DNA from: JAJEBT01 sp965214975
GTDB taxonomy: Bacteria > Pseudomonadota > Alphaproteobacteria > MPNO01 > UBA830
Length of the DNA: 64,000 bases
Assembly: GCA_965214975.1 (NCBI GenBank)
Contig: OZ244055.1
Span: forward strand, 62,001 to 126,000
Reading direction: 5' to 3'
Below, piece by piece: positions 44,380 to 53,244 of the stretch (within the stretch, counting starts at the first letter, position 1; each line of letters begins with the position of its first letter). The position numbers were made by a program, and so were the translations under genes. A model generated the notes under the pieces. It saw nothing but the letters and a program-made list of their open reading frames with translations. It did no database searches and was not told the origin of the DNA.

Positions 44380-44403
44380 GGGCAGGCTCTCGAGAGCCTG
44401 CCC
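44380..44403. promoter_or_regulatory. 24-bp perfect palindrome
   Basis: GGGCAGGCTCTCGAGAGCCTGCCC-type symmetry spans 44380-44403 with no loop. It lies 227 bp beyond the end of the HEPN gene (reverse strand) and 270 bp after the IS91 relic, so it could be a terminator for the Ubl operon or an IS91 terIS-type hairpin. T-run is only four. The rest of 44107-44629 holds no gene. Confidence 0.5.
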
Positions 44404-44629
44404 AAACCTTAACCTTTTCCCGAGTTCCTCCACCGGATCCGGCGACCGCTCACCAAGTACATCGATCGCGCCACTGACGATCGATTCGGTGTTGAATCTG
44501 CGTGCCCGGTTACGCCACTCCTTGTAGGCGTCCGTGAAAGACATATGGTGCATCGCCCTTCACCGCATTGCGATGGCAGATGAAAGCACCGGCCGGCCAA
44601 TTGCAGGCAATTCCCGACGCCCCTCCTGA

Positions 44630-45493
44630 TCAGGCGGGCAACGTCGCCGATCGCTCACGAGATTCTCTCAGCCGTTTGTTGAACACGGCGATCCAAGCCT
44701 CGTGTTCGTCCTTCAAGCCCGCAACCAGCTCTTCGACCAGCGCGTCGTTGATTGCTTCCGGGTGGCCGTGGGTGAACCTGTTCCGGCACTGTTCCACCTG
44801 CTTGAGCAGAGACGCCACGCGCCCGTAACCGAGATCGTTGAGATCGGCCCGGTAGGTAGACGAGAACACCACCCTGTACAGCCTGTCCATTCGCGAGCCG
44901 ACGGAGGAAAAGCGCTCTAGGAGATGATCCATCACCTGCCCAGGCACCGCCTTCGTCGTCTCCCGAAACAGCCTCCCGATACGCGTTTCGAAATAGCTCC
45001 AGAACACGAGCACCACGATGGCGCGCGCGGACGGCCGGCTGTTCTCCGGGACCGAGCCATACAGGTCGGCGTCGACAGGCCTCCGCCATTCCCGTTCCAG
45101 CATCGTGAGGTAGACCCAGTCCTCATATCTCCCCTCGCCTCCGGCAAAATCGGGCTTCAAAGACAGTTCGTGGCCGTCAGTGTCGCGCATCACCAACGGG
45201 GCGGGCTCTACTTCGACCCACGTCTTACCGCACGCACCACACTGTGCTTCTAGATCGATCGTCCGAATTCCCCCGCACATGCAGCGGATGTATCCGCTCC
45301 AGAGAAGTTCCCACGACCAGTCGTCCGGCATTGATTCGTACCACAGGAGATCCTTGTCCCGGCTGTCGCCGTTCCCTCCCTCACCCACGCTCAGACCCCT
45401 TCTTTCGTCTTGTCCTTGTCCAACGCACGTCTGCGAACCAAGTTTCTCGATCCACGCGATAGCCTCGCAAGACTTCTCCGTGAGACCTGCCAT
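44630..45493 (-). CDS. Zinc-ribbon / HEPN-like protein, fourth gene of ubiquitin-like system 2
   Basis: The 287-aa protein has a zinc ribbon (Cys71-x-Cys73 ... Cys85-x2-Cys88 in IRCMCGG and QCGACGKTW). A helical C-terminal half follows, with VLVFWSYFETRIGRLFRETT and the motif CRNRFTHGHPEAI: Arg237-Asn238-x3-His242 fits the HEPN R-(N/H/D)-x4-6-H RNase signature. I start at ATG 45493, 14 bp after the JAB-E1 stop region and after GGGGTGAG; an overlapping TTG at 45550 is in frame. Same strand and spacing imply an operon with Ubl-E2-E1. A candidate RNase effector or target of conjugation (inference). Confidence 0.6.
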   Translation of the reverse strand: MAGLTEKSCEAIAWIEKLGSQTCVGQGQDERRGLSVGEGGNGDSRDKDLLWYESMPDDWSWELLWSGYIRCMCGGIRTIDLEAQCGACGKTWVEVEPAPLVMRDTDGHELSLKPDFAGGEGRYEDWVYLTMLEREWRRPVDADLYGSVPENSRPSARAIVVLVFWSYFETRIGRLFRETTKAVPGQVMDHLLERFSSVGSRMDRLYRVVFSSTYRADLNDLGYGRVASLLKQVEQCRNRFTHGHPEAINDALVEELVAGLKDEHEAWIAVFNKRLRESRERSATLPA

Positions 45494-45506
45494 CCAACCC
45501 AAATTC

Positions 45507-46877
45507 TCACCCCGTTGCCGTCGGCAGTTCCATCGCATCACCCATACCAAGCCTTTTTCCGCACTCCCGGCAGCCCGGATCCTTCCGCGGAACTACGTTT
45601 TGCACAGCATGCCGCAGGAAATGATGGTGCTGATACACCGCATCGCCGCCATCTGACCGCAAATCGAGGAAGTCGAACAAGAAGTCGTTCACCGCCTGTC
45701 CCGCAGCCACGGCATTGAGTGTGATCACGCTCGGATTGGGCTCCCTTACCCCGTAGTCCTGGTCCTTGCGTTCATCATCCGTCTTCGCCTCGATCGCCAG
45801 CTGGGTTCCATCGATCAGCCCGTTGCACCAGAGGCACCCTGTTCCCGGCCGAAGCTGCCGGACCGCGCACATGGCCTCCTCAATCGAACCGCCCGCGCCC
45901 GGCCTGATCTTGGCGCCCATCTGCACCGCGGGAATCAGATATTGATGCACCAGCGCGTTCACCACGAGCCGGCCCCGCATGGAGTCCGCCGCCAGGAAAA
46001 TGAAATCGCAGTCCCGCAGCTTCATCGCGACGTCGTCGTTCGCGATGTCGTCCCGCATCGCCTCCAGGCGGATACCCGGTCTTGCTTCCCGCAGGTGCCG
46101 CACGGCAATCTGCGTTTTGAACTGCCCGATCTCGACATCCGTCGGCGTCGCGCCGACGACCCGGGACAGGTTGGTGTCCTCGATGACGTCGAGATCAACT
46201 AGGACGAGGTGTCCGACGCCAAGACGCGCGACATATTCCGCGACCAGGGAGCCGACGCCGCCCAGCCCTAAGACCGCCACCTTGCTTGTCCCCAGCACGG
46301 CCTGCCCGGCATTGCCAAACATGCGCACCTGCCGATCGAAGTCGGCGCCCGCCCTGGCCGCCCGCTGCGGGTTGGCATAGAGCCTTCTGATGCTCCGTCC
46401 GACGATCCGGTATGACCCGAGCGCCCGGCGCGAGCCGTCCGGCATCCACATGTCCGCTGCCACCGCCCGGCGCCCGAACACCAGCGCGCCGACCGGCACG
46501 CCCTTGCCGATGTCGCGTAAAGCCGGATAGCCCCGCTCGTGCGAATCCATATCAACCTTGCTGAAGCGTACCGACGTGTCTGAGCCATGATTGTGCACCG
46601 CCAAGTACGCCATGCGCTCGTCCCGGCATCGCACAATCTGCTTGTGAATGAATCTGGGATCGAGCGCGCGGTAACCGTACTTCCCGGAAACATAGTCCGT
46701 GCCCACTCGCGCCGGCTCCACGGCATTGACCAGCAGCCGAAGCCCGGCGCCGCAGGACACGATCCCCGCCCGCAGGACCGCGCCGTATTCATCGCCGTCA
46801 CCCGGATAGAGATGCGCCATCAGGCGGTCGTGATCCTCTTCCCTGATCACCACGTCGCATGTCGGTTCGGTCTTCAT
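45507..46877 (-). CDS. JAB-E1/ThiF fusion protein of ubiquitin-like system 2
   Basis: The 456-aa protein has an N-terminal JAB domain with complete JAMM residues (His95-Asn-His97, Ser106, Asp109; acidic Glu30). The E1 adenylation domain follows (AVLGLGGVGSLVAEYVARLG at about 201-220, LVDLDVIEDTNLSRVVGATP, DFIFLAADSMRGRLVVNALV), with two CxxC pairs for zinc (GCLWCNG, GCRECGK). It would activate the Ubl by adenylation and also process or remove it. It overlaps the E2 gene by 4 bp (ATGA). Sequence is clearly different from the JAB-E1 at 8777, so the two systems are not a recent duplication. Confidence 0.88.
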   Translation of the reverse strand: MKTEPTCDVVIREEDHDRLMAHLYPGDGDEYGAVLRAGIVSCGAGLRLLVNAVEPARVGTDYVSGKYGYRALDPRFIHKQIVRCRDERMAYLAVHNHGSDTSVRFSKVDMDSHERGYPALRDIGKGVPVGALVFGRRAVAADMWMPDGSRRALGSYRIVGRSIRRLYANPQRAARAGADFDRQVRMFGNAGQAVLGTSKVAVLGLGGVGSLVAEYVARLGVGHLVLVDLDVIEDTNLSRVVGATPTDVEIGQFKTQIAVRHLREARPGIRLEAMRDDIANDDVAMKLRDCDFIFLAADSMRGRLVVNALVHQYLIPAVQMGAKIRPGAGGSIEEAMCAVRQLRPGTGCLWCNGLIDGTQLAIEAKTDDERKDQDYGVREPNPSVITLNAVAAGQAVNDFLFDFLDLRSDGGDAVYQHHHFLRHAVQNVVPRKDPGCRECGKRLGMGDAMELPTATG

Positions 46878-47275
46878 TGGACCTTTTCCAGAAAATCGAG
46901 GATCTTGAGGAACTTGGCCACGGCAGTCTGGCCGGAATTCTGCATCCGGTTGTTCCGCCGGGAGATCTGGATCGCCGGGCGACCGCAGAAATTGTGCCCG
47001 GCGGTGACCGGCGCCTCGAAGGCCTTACCGTCCCTGCGTCGCACCGCGGCGTCCATGAACACCGGATAGATGTCGGCATAGGGATATTGCGCGGTAATGT
47101 GGCCCCCCAGCCAGGATCGCTCCGGTTCGTAGCGCGTGCCGATGGCCACGCTCTCGACCATCACGTGGGCCCCTCCCTGTCCGTCCTCGCTTACTGTGAG
47201 TTCCGAACTGGGAAAGGCCCGCTTCAGCTCTTCGATGGCCTCGCCAACCTCCGCCTTCACACCATCACCCCGCAT
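46874..47275 (-). CDS. E2-like ubiquitin-conjugating protein of system 2
   Basis: The 133-aa protein shows an E2 outline: helix 1 (EVGEAIEELKRAFP), strands, the Pro/Tyr turn HITAQYPYADIYPVFMDA and a single cysteine, Cys97, in TAGHNFCGRPAIQISRR, followed by a C-terminal helix (TAVAKFLKILDFLEKV). Cys97 is at nearly the same distance from the N-terminus as Cys98 of the first system. Start ATG overlaps the Ubl stop by one base (TAATG) and its stop overlaps JAB-E1. Confidence 0.75.
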   Translation of the reverse strand: MRGDGVKAEVGEAIEELKRAFPSSELTVSEDGQGGAHVMVESVAIGTRYEPERSWLGGHITAQYPYADIYPVFMDAAVRRRDGKAFEAPVTAGHNFCGRPAIQISRRNNRMQNSGQTAVAKFLKILDFLEKVQ

Positions 47276-47595
47276 TAGCTGTTGTCGTCGGGCTCGATGG
47301 CCGTGAAGCTGAGATGCTCGCGGATGACCACCTTGTCGTCGTCACCGATTACCTTACCGGTGCCGTTCGGCATCTCCTGCTGGAGAACGAAGTTCTCCTT
47401 GATCCCGACGCCCTGCTTGATCGCCTCCTCCTTGATCTCCAGCCCCGACGCCGGTCCCTCGAGCATCTCGACCTTTTTGCCATTGACCTCGATCTCGACC
47501 TTCTTCCGATCCGCGCCCGAACCCTCCCCAGGCTTCGCGTTTTCGACTACCGGCCTGTTTCCGCCGGCTTCGATTCCCTTGCCGTTCACCGTCAT
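47275..47595 (-). CDS. Ubiquitin-like modifier (multiubiquitin-type) of system 2
   Basis: The 106-aa protein has a flexible 28-residue N-terminus and then one beta-grasp domain: KKVEIEVNGKKVEMLEGPAS, IKENFVLQQEMPNGTGKVIG, DDDKVVIREHLSFTAIEPDD. This matches the multiubiquitin-family pattern. The end is DDNS rather than Gly-Gly. ATG 47595 has a ribosome site (AAAGGAG, 8-bp spacing). First gene of the operon. Confidence 0.75.
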   Translation of the reverse strand: MTVNGKGIEAGGNRPVVENAKPGEGSGADRKKVEIEVNGKKVEMLEGPASGLEIKEEAIKQGVGIKENFVLQQEMPNGTGKVIGDDDKVVIREHLSFTAIEPDDNS

Positions 47596-47618
47596 CGCGC
47601 TTGCTCCTTTGACATGCG

Positions 47619-47684
47619 ATTGCTAATGAGCAAGAATATAGGGGTTGCGGACCAGCACGTCAATTGCTAAATCGCATTTGCGAT
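47619..47684 (-). promoter_or_regulatory. Promoter and operators of ubiquitin-like system 2
   Basis: On the reverse strand TTGACG (47663-47658) and TATATT (47640-47635) are 17 bp apart, a good sigma70 promoter for the Ubl operon. Two direct copies of ATTGCTAA (47619-47626 and 47663-47670) flank it. The palindrome ATCGCA-TT-TGCGAT (47671-47684) lies just upstream. These are candidate sites for the divergent XRE protein. Confidence 0.6.
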
Positions 47685-47791
47685 CGACGATCCTAGAAGG
47701 GACTGCACATGCGGACGATCACGGCAGGGGCCTTGGCTTTCCGGCTAATTCCCGGCCAGCGCTTCACCCGCCTGCTGTGGGAGTGCGCGCT

Positions 47792-48151
47792 ATGACCCGA
47801 CGCGCCCGATTTGATTTTCCGTCCTTCTATGCCGCTCTCAACGCCACGGTGAAGGCGCGCGACACCACCTGGAAAGCCGTAAGCGAACAGACCGGTGTCT
47901 CGCAGACCACGCTCTCCCGCATGTCGAACGGCCGTCAGCCGGATGCGGCCAGCCTCACTGCCTTGGCCGCCTGGTCAGGGCTCGATCCCGTCGACTTCAT
48001 GTCCACGCCACGGCGAGCGCGCGAGCCGATCGCCATGGTCTCCAAACTGCTCCGAGAGGATCCCAACCTCGATCGCGCCGGCGCCGACGCGCTGGAGACC
48101 ATCATCACGGCCGCCTACGATCGCTTCAAACGCCAGACCGACGACCGCTAG
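47792..48151 (+). CDS. XRE-family HTH regulator divergent from system 2
   Basis: The 119-aa protein from ATG 47792 has a Cro/CI HTH near residues 15-65 (TWKAVSEQTGVSQTTLSRMS, NGRQPDAASLTALAAWSGLD) and a helical C-terminus (MVSKLLREDPNLDRAGADAL). Divergent orientation and the repeats between suggest it controls the Ubl operon. Unlike the regulator at 11089 it has no ImmA domain. Confidence 0.8.
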   Translation: MTRRARFDFPSFYAALNATVKARDTTWKAVSEQTGVSQTTLSRMSNGRQPDAASLTALAAWSGLDPVDFMSTPRRAREPIAMVSKLLREDPNLDRAGADALETIITAAYDRFKRQTDDR

Positions 48152-48195
48152 TTTCGGAAGACGAAAGGCCTCGGGGAACCCTTCCCACCCTACGC

Positions 48196-48411
48196 CTACT
48201 TCGTTTTCTTCCCCGCGGCAGCTTTCTGACGCCTCGAGGCTGGCCCTGGTGAAAACCTCAACTCCGCAGCCCGTTCCTCGTTCTTCCTTACCTGCTTTTC
48301 GGTGTCGGGGATCGTCCGCTCCTTCATTGACGTCGTGTAGGCCTTAAGAACGTCTTCATCCAGCGACTTGGCACCCTTCTTGTCGAGATACTCATTCAGC
48401 CTCCTGTTCAT
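48196..48411 (-). CDS. 71-aa basic protein coupled to the cysteine peptidase
   Basis: The product (MNRRLNEYLDKKGAKSLDED ... RKNEERAAELRF, Lys-rich tail) is helical and basic. Its ATG overlaps the peptidase stop by 4 bp, so the two are made together. Function unknown; it could be an inhibitor, chaperone or substrate of the peptidase. Confidence 0.6.
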   Translation of the reverse strand: MNRRLNEYLDKKGAKSLDEDVLKAYTTSMKERTIPDTEKQVRKNEERAAELRFSPGPASRRQKAAAGKKTK

Positions 48412-50006
48412 GCACTCCTCCCTGGTTCAGGCGCACCCGTAGCACTTGCCGGTCGGTCGACCGGTGGCGATCTCACGGGTCGCAGATTGGTCTCCATTCG
48501 ACTCAACGGCGTATCCGCCGGCCGTCGGAGCGCGATCTCGCGCCCGTCCGGCACCCCCGAGGACCGGTCGAATACGATTGCCAGCTCGTGATTGTGGCAA
48601 AGCCACATGGGCTGCTCGTCCTTGCGACTCGCACTGGCATCAAGCACTACCCGCGCCGTGATGTGCCGGTCGTTCCACTGTGCCTCGGACGCATACTCTA
48701 TCACCCAGACGAACTGTGCCGTCTTCAGGTGCATGAGCAGATCTGCCAACTCATCCCCGAACTGAGAGACATTCTCCCGTGCAAAGCGCCTGAGCGCCGA
48801 CACCGTGGTTATGAAGTACCGTCGCAACAACGTGTCTTCTTCAGGCAGGTTCAGCACCACCTTGTAAATCGGATACATGGTATCGAGGGAAAACGATTCT
48901 ACGGCTTGTGCAGGATAGAAAATCTTGTCTGGCAACGGAACGATGAACGCGTTGAAATCCTCCGCCGTATAGTTCTCGGTGTCCAGTTCCGATCCCGTGT
49001 CATCCCCGATGCCCACTGAGCTGTACGGCAACATGTTGTCGTCGACTGCGAGAAGACTGTTCACCAGAGACCACACATGAGAGCTGCGCTCCCTGGAATC
49101 CCCGGATTCGTCGCACCACTCATAGCCCGCAAGCACGATGGCATGGCCTTCATCGTCCATCGCCTCGCTCTGCAACGACACGAACAAAGGGAAACCGGAA
49201 TCCAGGTAGCTCAGCATCTGAGCGAAGAACCTGTCGTCATTCACCCATTCCTGCGCCTCGTCGTCCCATTCCCTGACGATCATCAATGGATAGCAGCCCG
49301 CAGCCTGAAAGATCCGTTCCGCTTCGTACAGGTTCAGGCCCAGAGAGGGCGTCAGTCCGCCCGGATCGAACGGTTGCGCCATCATCGTGATCTCATGCAT
49401 CAGCAACTCTCGGTGCTGCGCATACTGCTCGCTGTAGTGCCGGAGGATGGCCCAGCACGAAACATGCGCGCATACCGCGATGTCCGCATGCTGCGCCATC
49501 GACGGGAAGCCCCAGACCGACAGTGTATATCCGAGCAGATGAACCTTGTGCCGGGATTGGATGGCCGTGCCGCGCGCGCCGATCCGGATTCGTGGAGAGA
49601 GCAGTGAACGACCGAGCGTCGCCGCGAGCGTCGGCCTCAGTACCATGTATCCGAAGTAGTGATCCTCGAGCCAAGCGTCCGGACCTTGCAAATCCAGGGG
49701 GGATTCGCTAAAGGTCACACCCTTGCCGAAGAAGTGCAGCCGGACGCAATCCTGACGATAGGGTCGCCCCATCTTTGCATAGAAATTGTAGAAGGTGCTC
49801 CTGTAGTCCTTGTCGATGTAGTCGTGTTCCACGAGAACACCGCTGACTTCGCTTGAAATGTTGTTCTTCAGTTGGCACGCGATCGCTTCGGGCTCGAACT
49901 CGACATCGAGGATGTCAACCAGCCTGTCATAGTCGTCCTGGCTGTCGATTTCGTGCCACATATATCCGCCTGGCGCAACCTCTCCGGATTCTTCACTCAC
50001 CGCCAT
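48408..50006 (-). CDS. Papain-like (C39/C1-type) cysteine peptidase candidate
   Basis: The 532-aa protein from ATG 50006 has an N-terminal region of about 170 residues. Then comes HADIAVCAHVSCWAILRHYS, with candidate nucleophile Cys179 or Cys184 at the start of a helix, and about 105 residues later DDEGHAIVLAGYEW with candidate His288. Cys-then-His spacing, helix after Cys and strand after His fit the papain-like fold (C39 or similar). No signal peptide; cytosolic. It ends in a Pro-rich tail. It lies just beyond the regulator of the second Ubl operon and is AT-richer like it, so it may process or remove the Ubl (inference). Confidence 0.6.
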   Translation of the reverse strand: MAVSEESGEVAPGGYMWHEIDSQDDYDRLVDILDVEFEPEAIACQLKNNISSEVSGVLVEHDYIDKDYRSTFYNFYAKMGRPYRQDCVRLHFFGKGVTFSESPLDLQGPDAWLEDHYFGYMVLRPTLAATLGRSLLSPRIRIGARGTAIQSRHKVHLLGYTLSVWGFPSMAQHADIAVCAHVSCWAILRHYSEQYAQHRELLMHEITMMAQPFDPGGLTPSLGLNLYEAERIFQAAGCYPLMIVREWDDEAQEWVNDDRFFAQMLSYLDSGFPLFVSLQSEAMDDEGHAIVLAGYEWCDESGDSRERSSHVWSLVNSLLAVDDNMLPYSSVGIGDDTGSELDTENYTAEDFNAFIVPLPDKIFYPAQAVESFSLDTMYPIYKVVLNLPEEDTLLRRYFITTVSALRRFARENVSQFGDELADLLMHLKTAQFVWVIEYASEAQWNDRHITARVVLDASASRKDEQPMWLCHNHELAIVFDRSSGVPDGREIALRRPADTPLSRMETNLRPVRSPPVDRPASATGAPEPGRSA

Positions 50007-50707
50007 TCATCCCCTGTCACTTCGACCAACCTTCCGGGACACTGCCCCCGCAATGAGACTTGCTGACCTCCGGCGACCACACTCAGCGCCCAATCCGTGT
50101 TGCCAGGGAGGAACTTGCAAAATTCCGTGTTCGAGGGGATTTTTTTGCCGCGGCCGGCGAATTTCCCTGGCAATCGGGGCCGCTCCGTGATTCTGTCGGG
50201 TTTCCAACGACCTGGACAGAAGGAGCAGCCCCATGGCGCCAATGCGGACAGTGTACCAGTCCTGGCATCACGTTCAAGCCGACCTGTTCCCGTGGCTCGA
50301 GGAAGAGCTCGGACCGCTTGGCGAGAGGCATCGGCACCTCGCGGCGGTTCCCGGGTTCGCGCGCGTCGAGAGCCTTCTCCCCCTGTACCATTCTCAGGCT
50401 CTGTCTTGTGACTGCGGCACCAGGCTCCCGGCTTCGCCGGAGCGCGTAGCGCGGAGGCGAAGCCGGGAGCCTGGTGGGGTTCGCCGAGGCTCCCTGCCAT
50501 CATGCGGGTTCCGTCCGTTGCGGACGGAACGGGCCAGGGGACCGGGAGCGACCGAACTTCCCCTGCGCCGGGAGCGCCTGAAACGGGCCTGTGCCCCGGT
50601 CCCTGGCCACGATGGACGCCCCGTGGGGAGTTTGCGCCTCGAGCGCCGGTACAGGGACAGGCACGCATCGTGGCGGCCCGTTGGCACGGAAACCGAAAGG
50701 AAGAGCC

Positions 50708-51960
50708 ATGGACATGCTTGAGCGTTTTGCGGGGATCGACTGGGGGTCGCGGACCCACCAGGTCTGCGTGGTCGACAACAAGGGCGAGGTGCTGGCCGAA
50801 CGGGCCTTCGATCACGGCGGAGCCGGTCTGGCGGAGATGGCGGCCTGGATTCTCGCCGCGGCGGACGCCGAACCGCGCGCGGTCGGGATCGCGATCGAGG
50901 TTCCGCACGGGCCTGTCGTCGAGACCCTGATGGAGCGCGGCTTCCCGGTCCACGCCGTCAATCCGAAGCAGCTCGACCGCTTCCGCGACCGCTTCTCGCC
51001 GGCCGGCGCCAAGGACGACCGCCGCGACGCCCGCGTGCTCGCCAATGCCCTGCGGACCGACGGCCAGGCGTTCCGGCACCTGGATCCGGAGGCGCCGGAG
51101 ATCGTCGAGCTGCGCGAGTGGTCGCGGATCGCCAGCCGCCTGACCCGCGACAGAACCCGGTGCGTGAACCAGGCCCGCCAGCAGTTCTGGCGCTACTATC
51201 CGAAGTTCTGCGAGGTCGGGAGCGATCTCTCCAAGGCCTGGGTCCGCGAGCTCCGGCGTCTGGCGCCGACGCCCGCCAAGGCGCGACGCGTCCGGGCCTC
51301 CACCGTCGCCGCGATCCCGAACGGCACCGGGTGCGCCGGATCGACGCCGAAACCGTGCTCCGGATCCTGCGCGAGCCGGCGATCTCCGTCGCGCCGGGCA
51401 CCACCGAGGCCGTGGTCGCCCATGTCGGAGTCGTCTTCTCGCAGCTCGCCTTCCTCGAACAGCAGCTCGCGAAGGCGCACCGGGAACTCGACCGCCTGAC
51501 CGCCGCGCTGTCCCTGCCAGCCGCCTCCGCGGAGGAAGAGCCGGGAACGGGGCCGCAGCGTGACGCGGAGATCCTGAGCTCGCTTCCCGGCGTCGGCAGG
51601 ATCGTCCTCGCCACGCTGCTCGCGGAAGCGCACGACCCTCTGCGCCGGCGAGACTACCAGGCCCTGCGCTGCCTGTCAGGCGTCGCTCCCGTGACCAGGC
51701 GGTCCGGAAAGTCGCTGGTCGCCGTCCGCCGCCTCGCGGCCCACAACCGGCTCCGGGACGCCGTCCACCACTGGGCTGCGACGGCAATGCAGCGCGACCC
51801 CGTCAGCAAGGCGAAGCAATCAGCGCTGCGGGCCCGGGGCCACGGCCACGCGCGCGCGCTGCGAAGCGTCGCCGACCGCCTGCTCGGCGTCGCCTGCACG
51901 ATGCTGGAAAACCGGACTCTCTTCGATCCGGACATCGGGAGCCGGTCCCGTGCAGCCTGA
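50708..51960 (+). pseudogene. IS110-family transposase with one frameshift
   Basis: ATG 50708 starts MDMLERFAGIDWGSRTHQVC; the DEDD domain continues (PHGPVVETLMERGF, AGAKDDRRDARVLANALRTD) to about 51310. There the match moves frame to RRIDAETVLRILREPAISVA, LSSLPGVGRIVLATLLAEAH and CLSGVAPVTRRSGKSLVAVR, ending LFDPDIGSRSRAA. A single frameshift near 51315 separates the two domains. This is a different IS110 group from the gene at 35421. Relics of its tail are at 16167 and 59579. Confidence 0.8.
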
Positions 51961-52039
51961 CCCCGCGTCCGCGCACACCGTGAACCGCGCGTACCCGTGC
52001 GCGTTCCAGACCCTTTCAAAATGGTGGGGAGTCCGTTTC

Positions 52040-53008
52040 GACGGCCTGCCCGGCCGGCCGGCCGAGGACCGCGCGGCGCTGGCCCGCGCGTTCGCCGCCA
52101 AGGCGGTCTTCAACCTGCCGACGACGCGGGCCCTGATCGACCGTCTCCAGGTTGACGGGACGCTGCGCCGGCTGTGCGGCTGGTCCGGGCCCGGCGAGAT
52201 CCCGAGCGAGGCGACCTTCTCGCGGGCCTTCGCCGAGTTCGCCGAGCGCGCGCTGCCGGCGCGCCTGCACGAGGCGGTGGTCAGGCAGGCCCTCGGCGAC
52301 CGCCTGATCGGGCACGTCTCGCGCGATTCGACGGCGATCGAGGCGCGCGAGAAGCCGCAGCCCAGGGCCCCGAAGCCGAAGCGCCGGCGCGGCCGCCCGC
52401 GCAAGGGCGAGGAACGGCCCGGGGAGCGGCGGCGCGTGGAGCGCCAGCTCGAGATGACGCTGCCGCAGATGCTCGCCGACCTGCCGAAAGCCTGCAACGT
52501 CGGCGCCAAGCGGAACGCCAGGGGCCACCAGACCTCCTGGACCGGCTGCAAGCTGCACGTCGACGCCGCCGACGGCGGCATCCCGGTCAGCTGCATCCTG
52601 ACGTCGGCCTCGCTCCACGACAGCCAGGTCGCGATCCCGCTGGCGACCATGACCGGCGAACGCGTGACCAACCTGCACGACCTCATGGACGCGGCCTGCG
52701 ACACGGCCGGGATCGGCCGGACCGGCCGCCTGCTGGGCCACGTCCCGATCATCGACGTCAACCCCCGCAGCAGGATTCTCAAGGAGGAGTTGGCACGCGA
52801 GGCCGCGGTGCGGAGAAGCGTCGGACATCGCGACCCGAAGGACGCGCGCTGCAACGAGCGCTCGAACGTCGAGCGCGTCAACGCCATGCTCAAGGACGAC
52901 TGCGGCGGTCGCCATGTCCGCGTGCGCGGCCACGCCAAGGGCCGTTGCCACCTGATGTTCGGCATCCTGGCGCTGACCGTCCACCAGCTGATGCGCCTGC
53001 TGACCTGA
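52040..53008 (+). CDS. IS-A transposase (IS5/IS4-like), 3' part
   Basis: After the nested IS110 the frame encodes RPAEDRAALARAFAAKAVFN, LCGWSGPGEIPSEATFSRAF, SRDSTAIEAREKP (Asp), a basic linker, ISCILTSASLHDSQVA, HVPIIDVNPRSRILKEELAR (Asp) and CNERSNVERVNAMLKDDCGG (Glu), then VHQLMRLLT. All three catalytic residues are present, but the first 50 residues are separated by 1.6 kb, so the protein as encoded lacks its N-terminus (an upstream ATG at 51950 adds unrelated residues). Confidence 0.75.
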   Translation, partial: DGLPGRPAEDRAALARAFAAKAVFNLPTTRALIDRLQVDGTLRRLCGWSGPGEIPSEATFSRAFAEFAERALPARLHEAVVRQALGDRLIGHVSRDSTAIEAREKPQPRAPKPKRRRGRPRKGEERPGERRRVERQLEMTLPQMLADLPKACNVGAKRNARGHQTSWTGCKLHVDAADGGIPVSCILTSASLHDSQVAIPLATMTGERVTNLHDLMDAACDTAGIGRTGRLLGHVPIIDVNPRSRILKEELAREAAVRRSVGHRDPKDARCNERSNVERVNAMLKDDCGGRHVRVRGHAKGRCHLMFGILALTVHQLMRLLT

Positions 53009-53184
53009 ACGCCGCCTCCGCGCCCCCCCCGCCCTGCCGTGTCGCCCGCCCCTCGCCGGGAAGCGGGGAACCGTGTCCGCCTTCCGGCGGGCGGGCGCGA
53101 ATCGGGCCCGGCTCCCGGAAAACCGGCCTGCCGACGCCGCCCGGGCGGACAGGCGAGGGGCCCGCCCGCCGAAAGTTCCCTGTA

Positions 53185-53244
53185 CCATTTGGAAAGGGTT
53201 TGGAACGCGCGCGGGTGCGCGCGTTCCAAACCCTTTCCAAATGG
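53185..53244. repeat. 60-bp palindrome, 28-bp perfect arms and 4-nt loop
   Basis: Left arm 53185-53212 begins CCATTTGGAAAGGGTTTGG; right arm 53217-53244 is its exact complement; loop GGGT. It is inserted in the 3' flank of IS-A, as comparison with 16260-16300 shows. Half-copies occur at 50383 and 52005-52035 around an IS110-type element and at 59515-59555 beside an IS110-type relic. Confidence 0.9.

Noticed and set aside
53185..53244. The 60-bp palindrome as a transcription terminator
   Set aside because: No T-run follows and half-copies occur beside IS110-type elements, so a mobile or target palindrome fits better.
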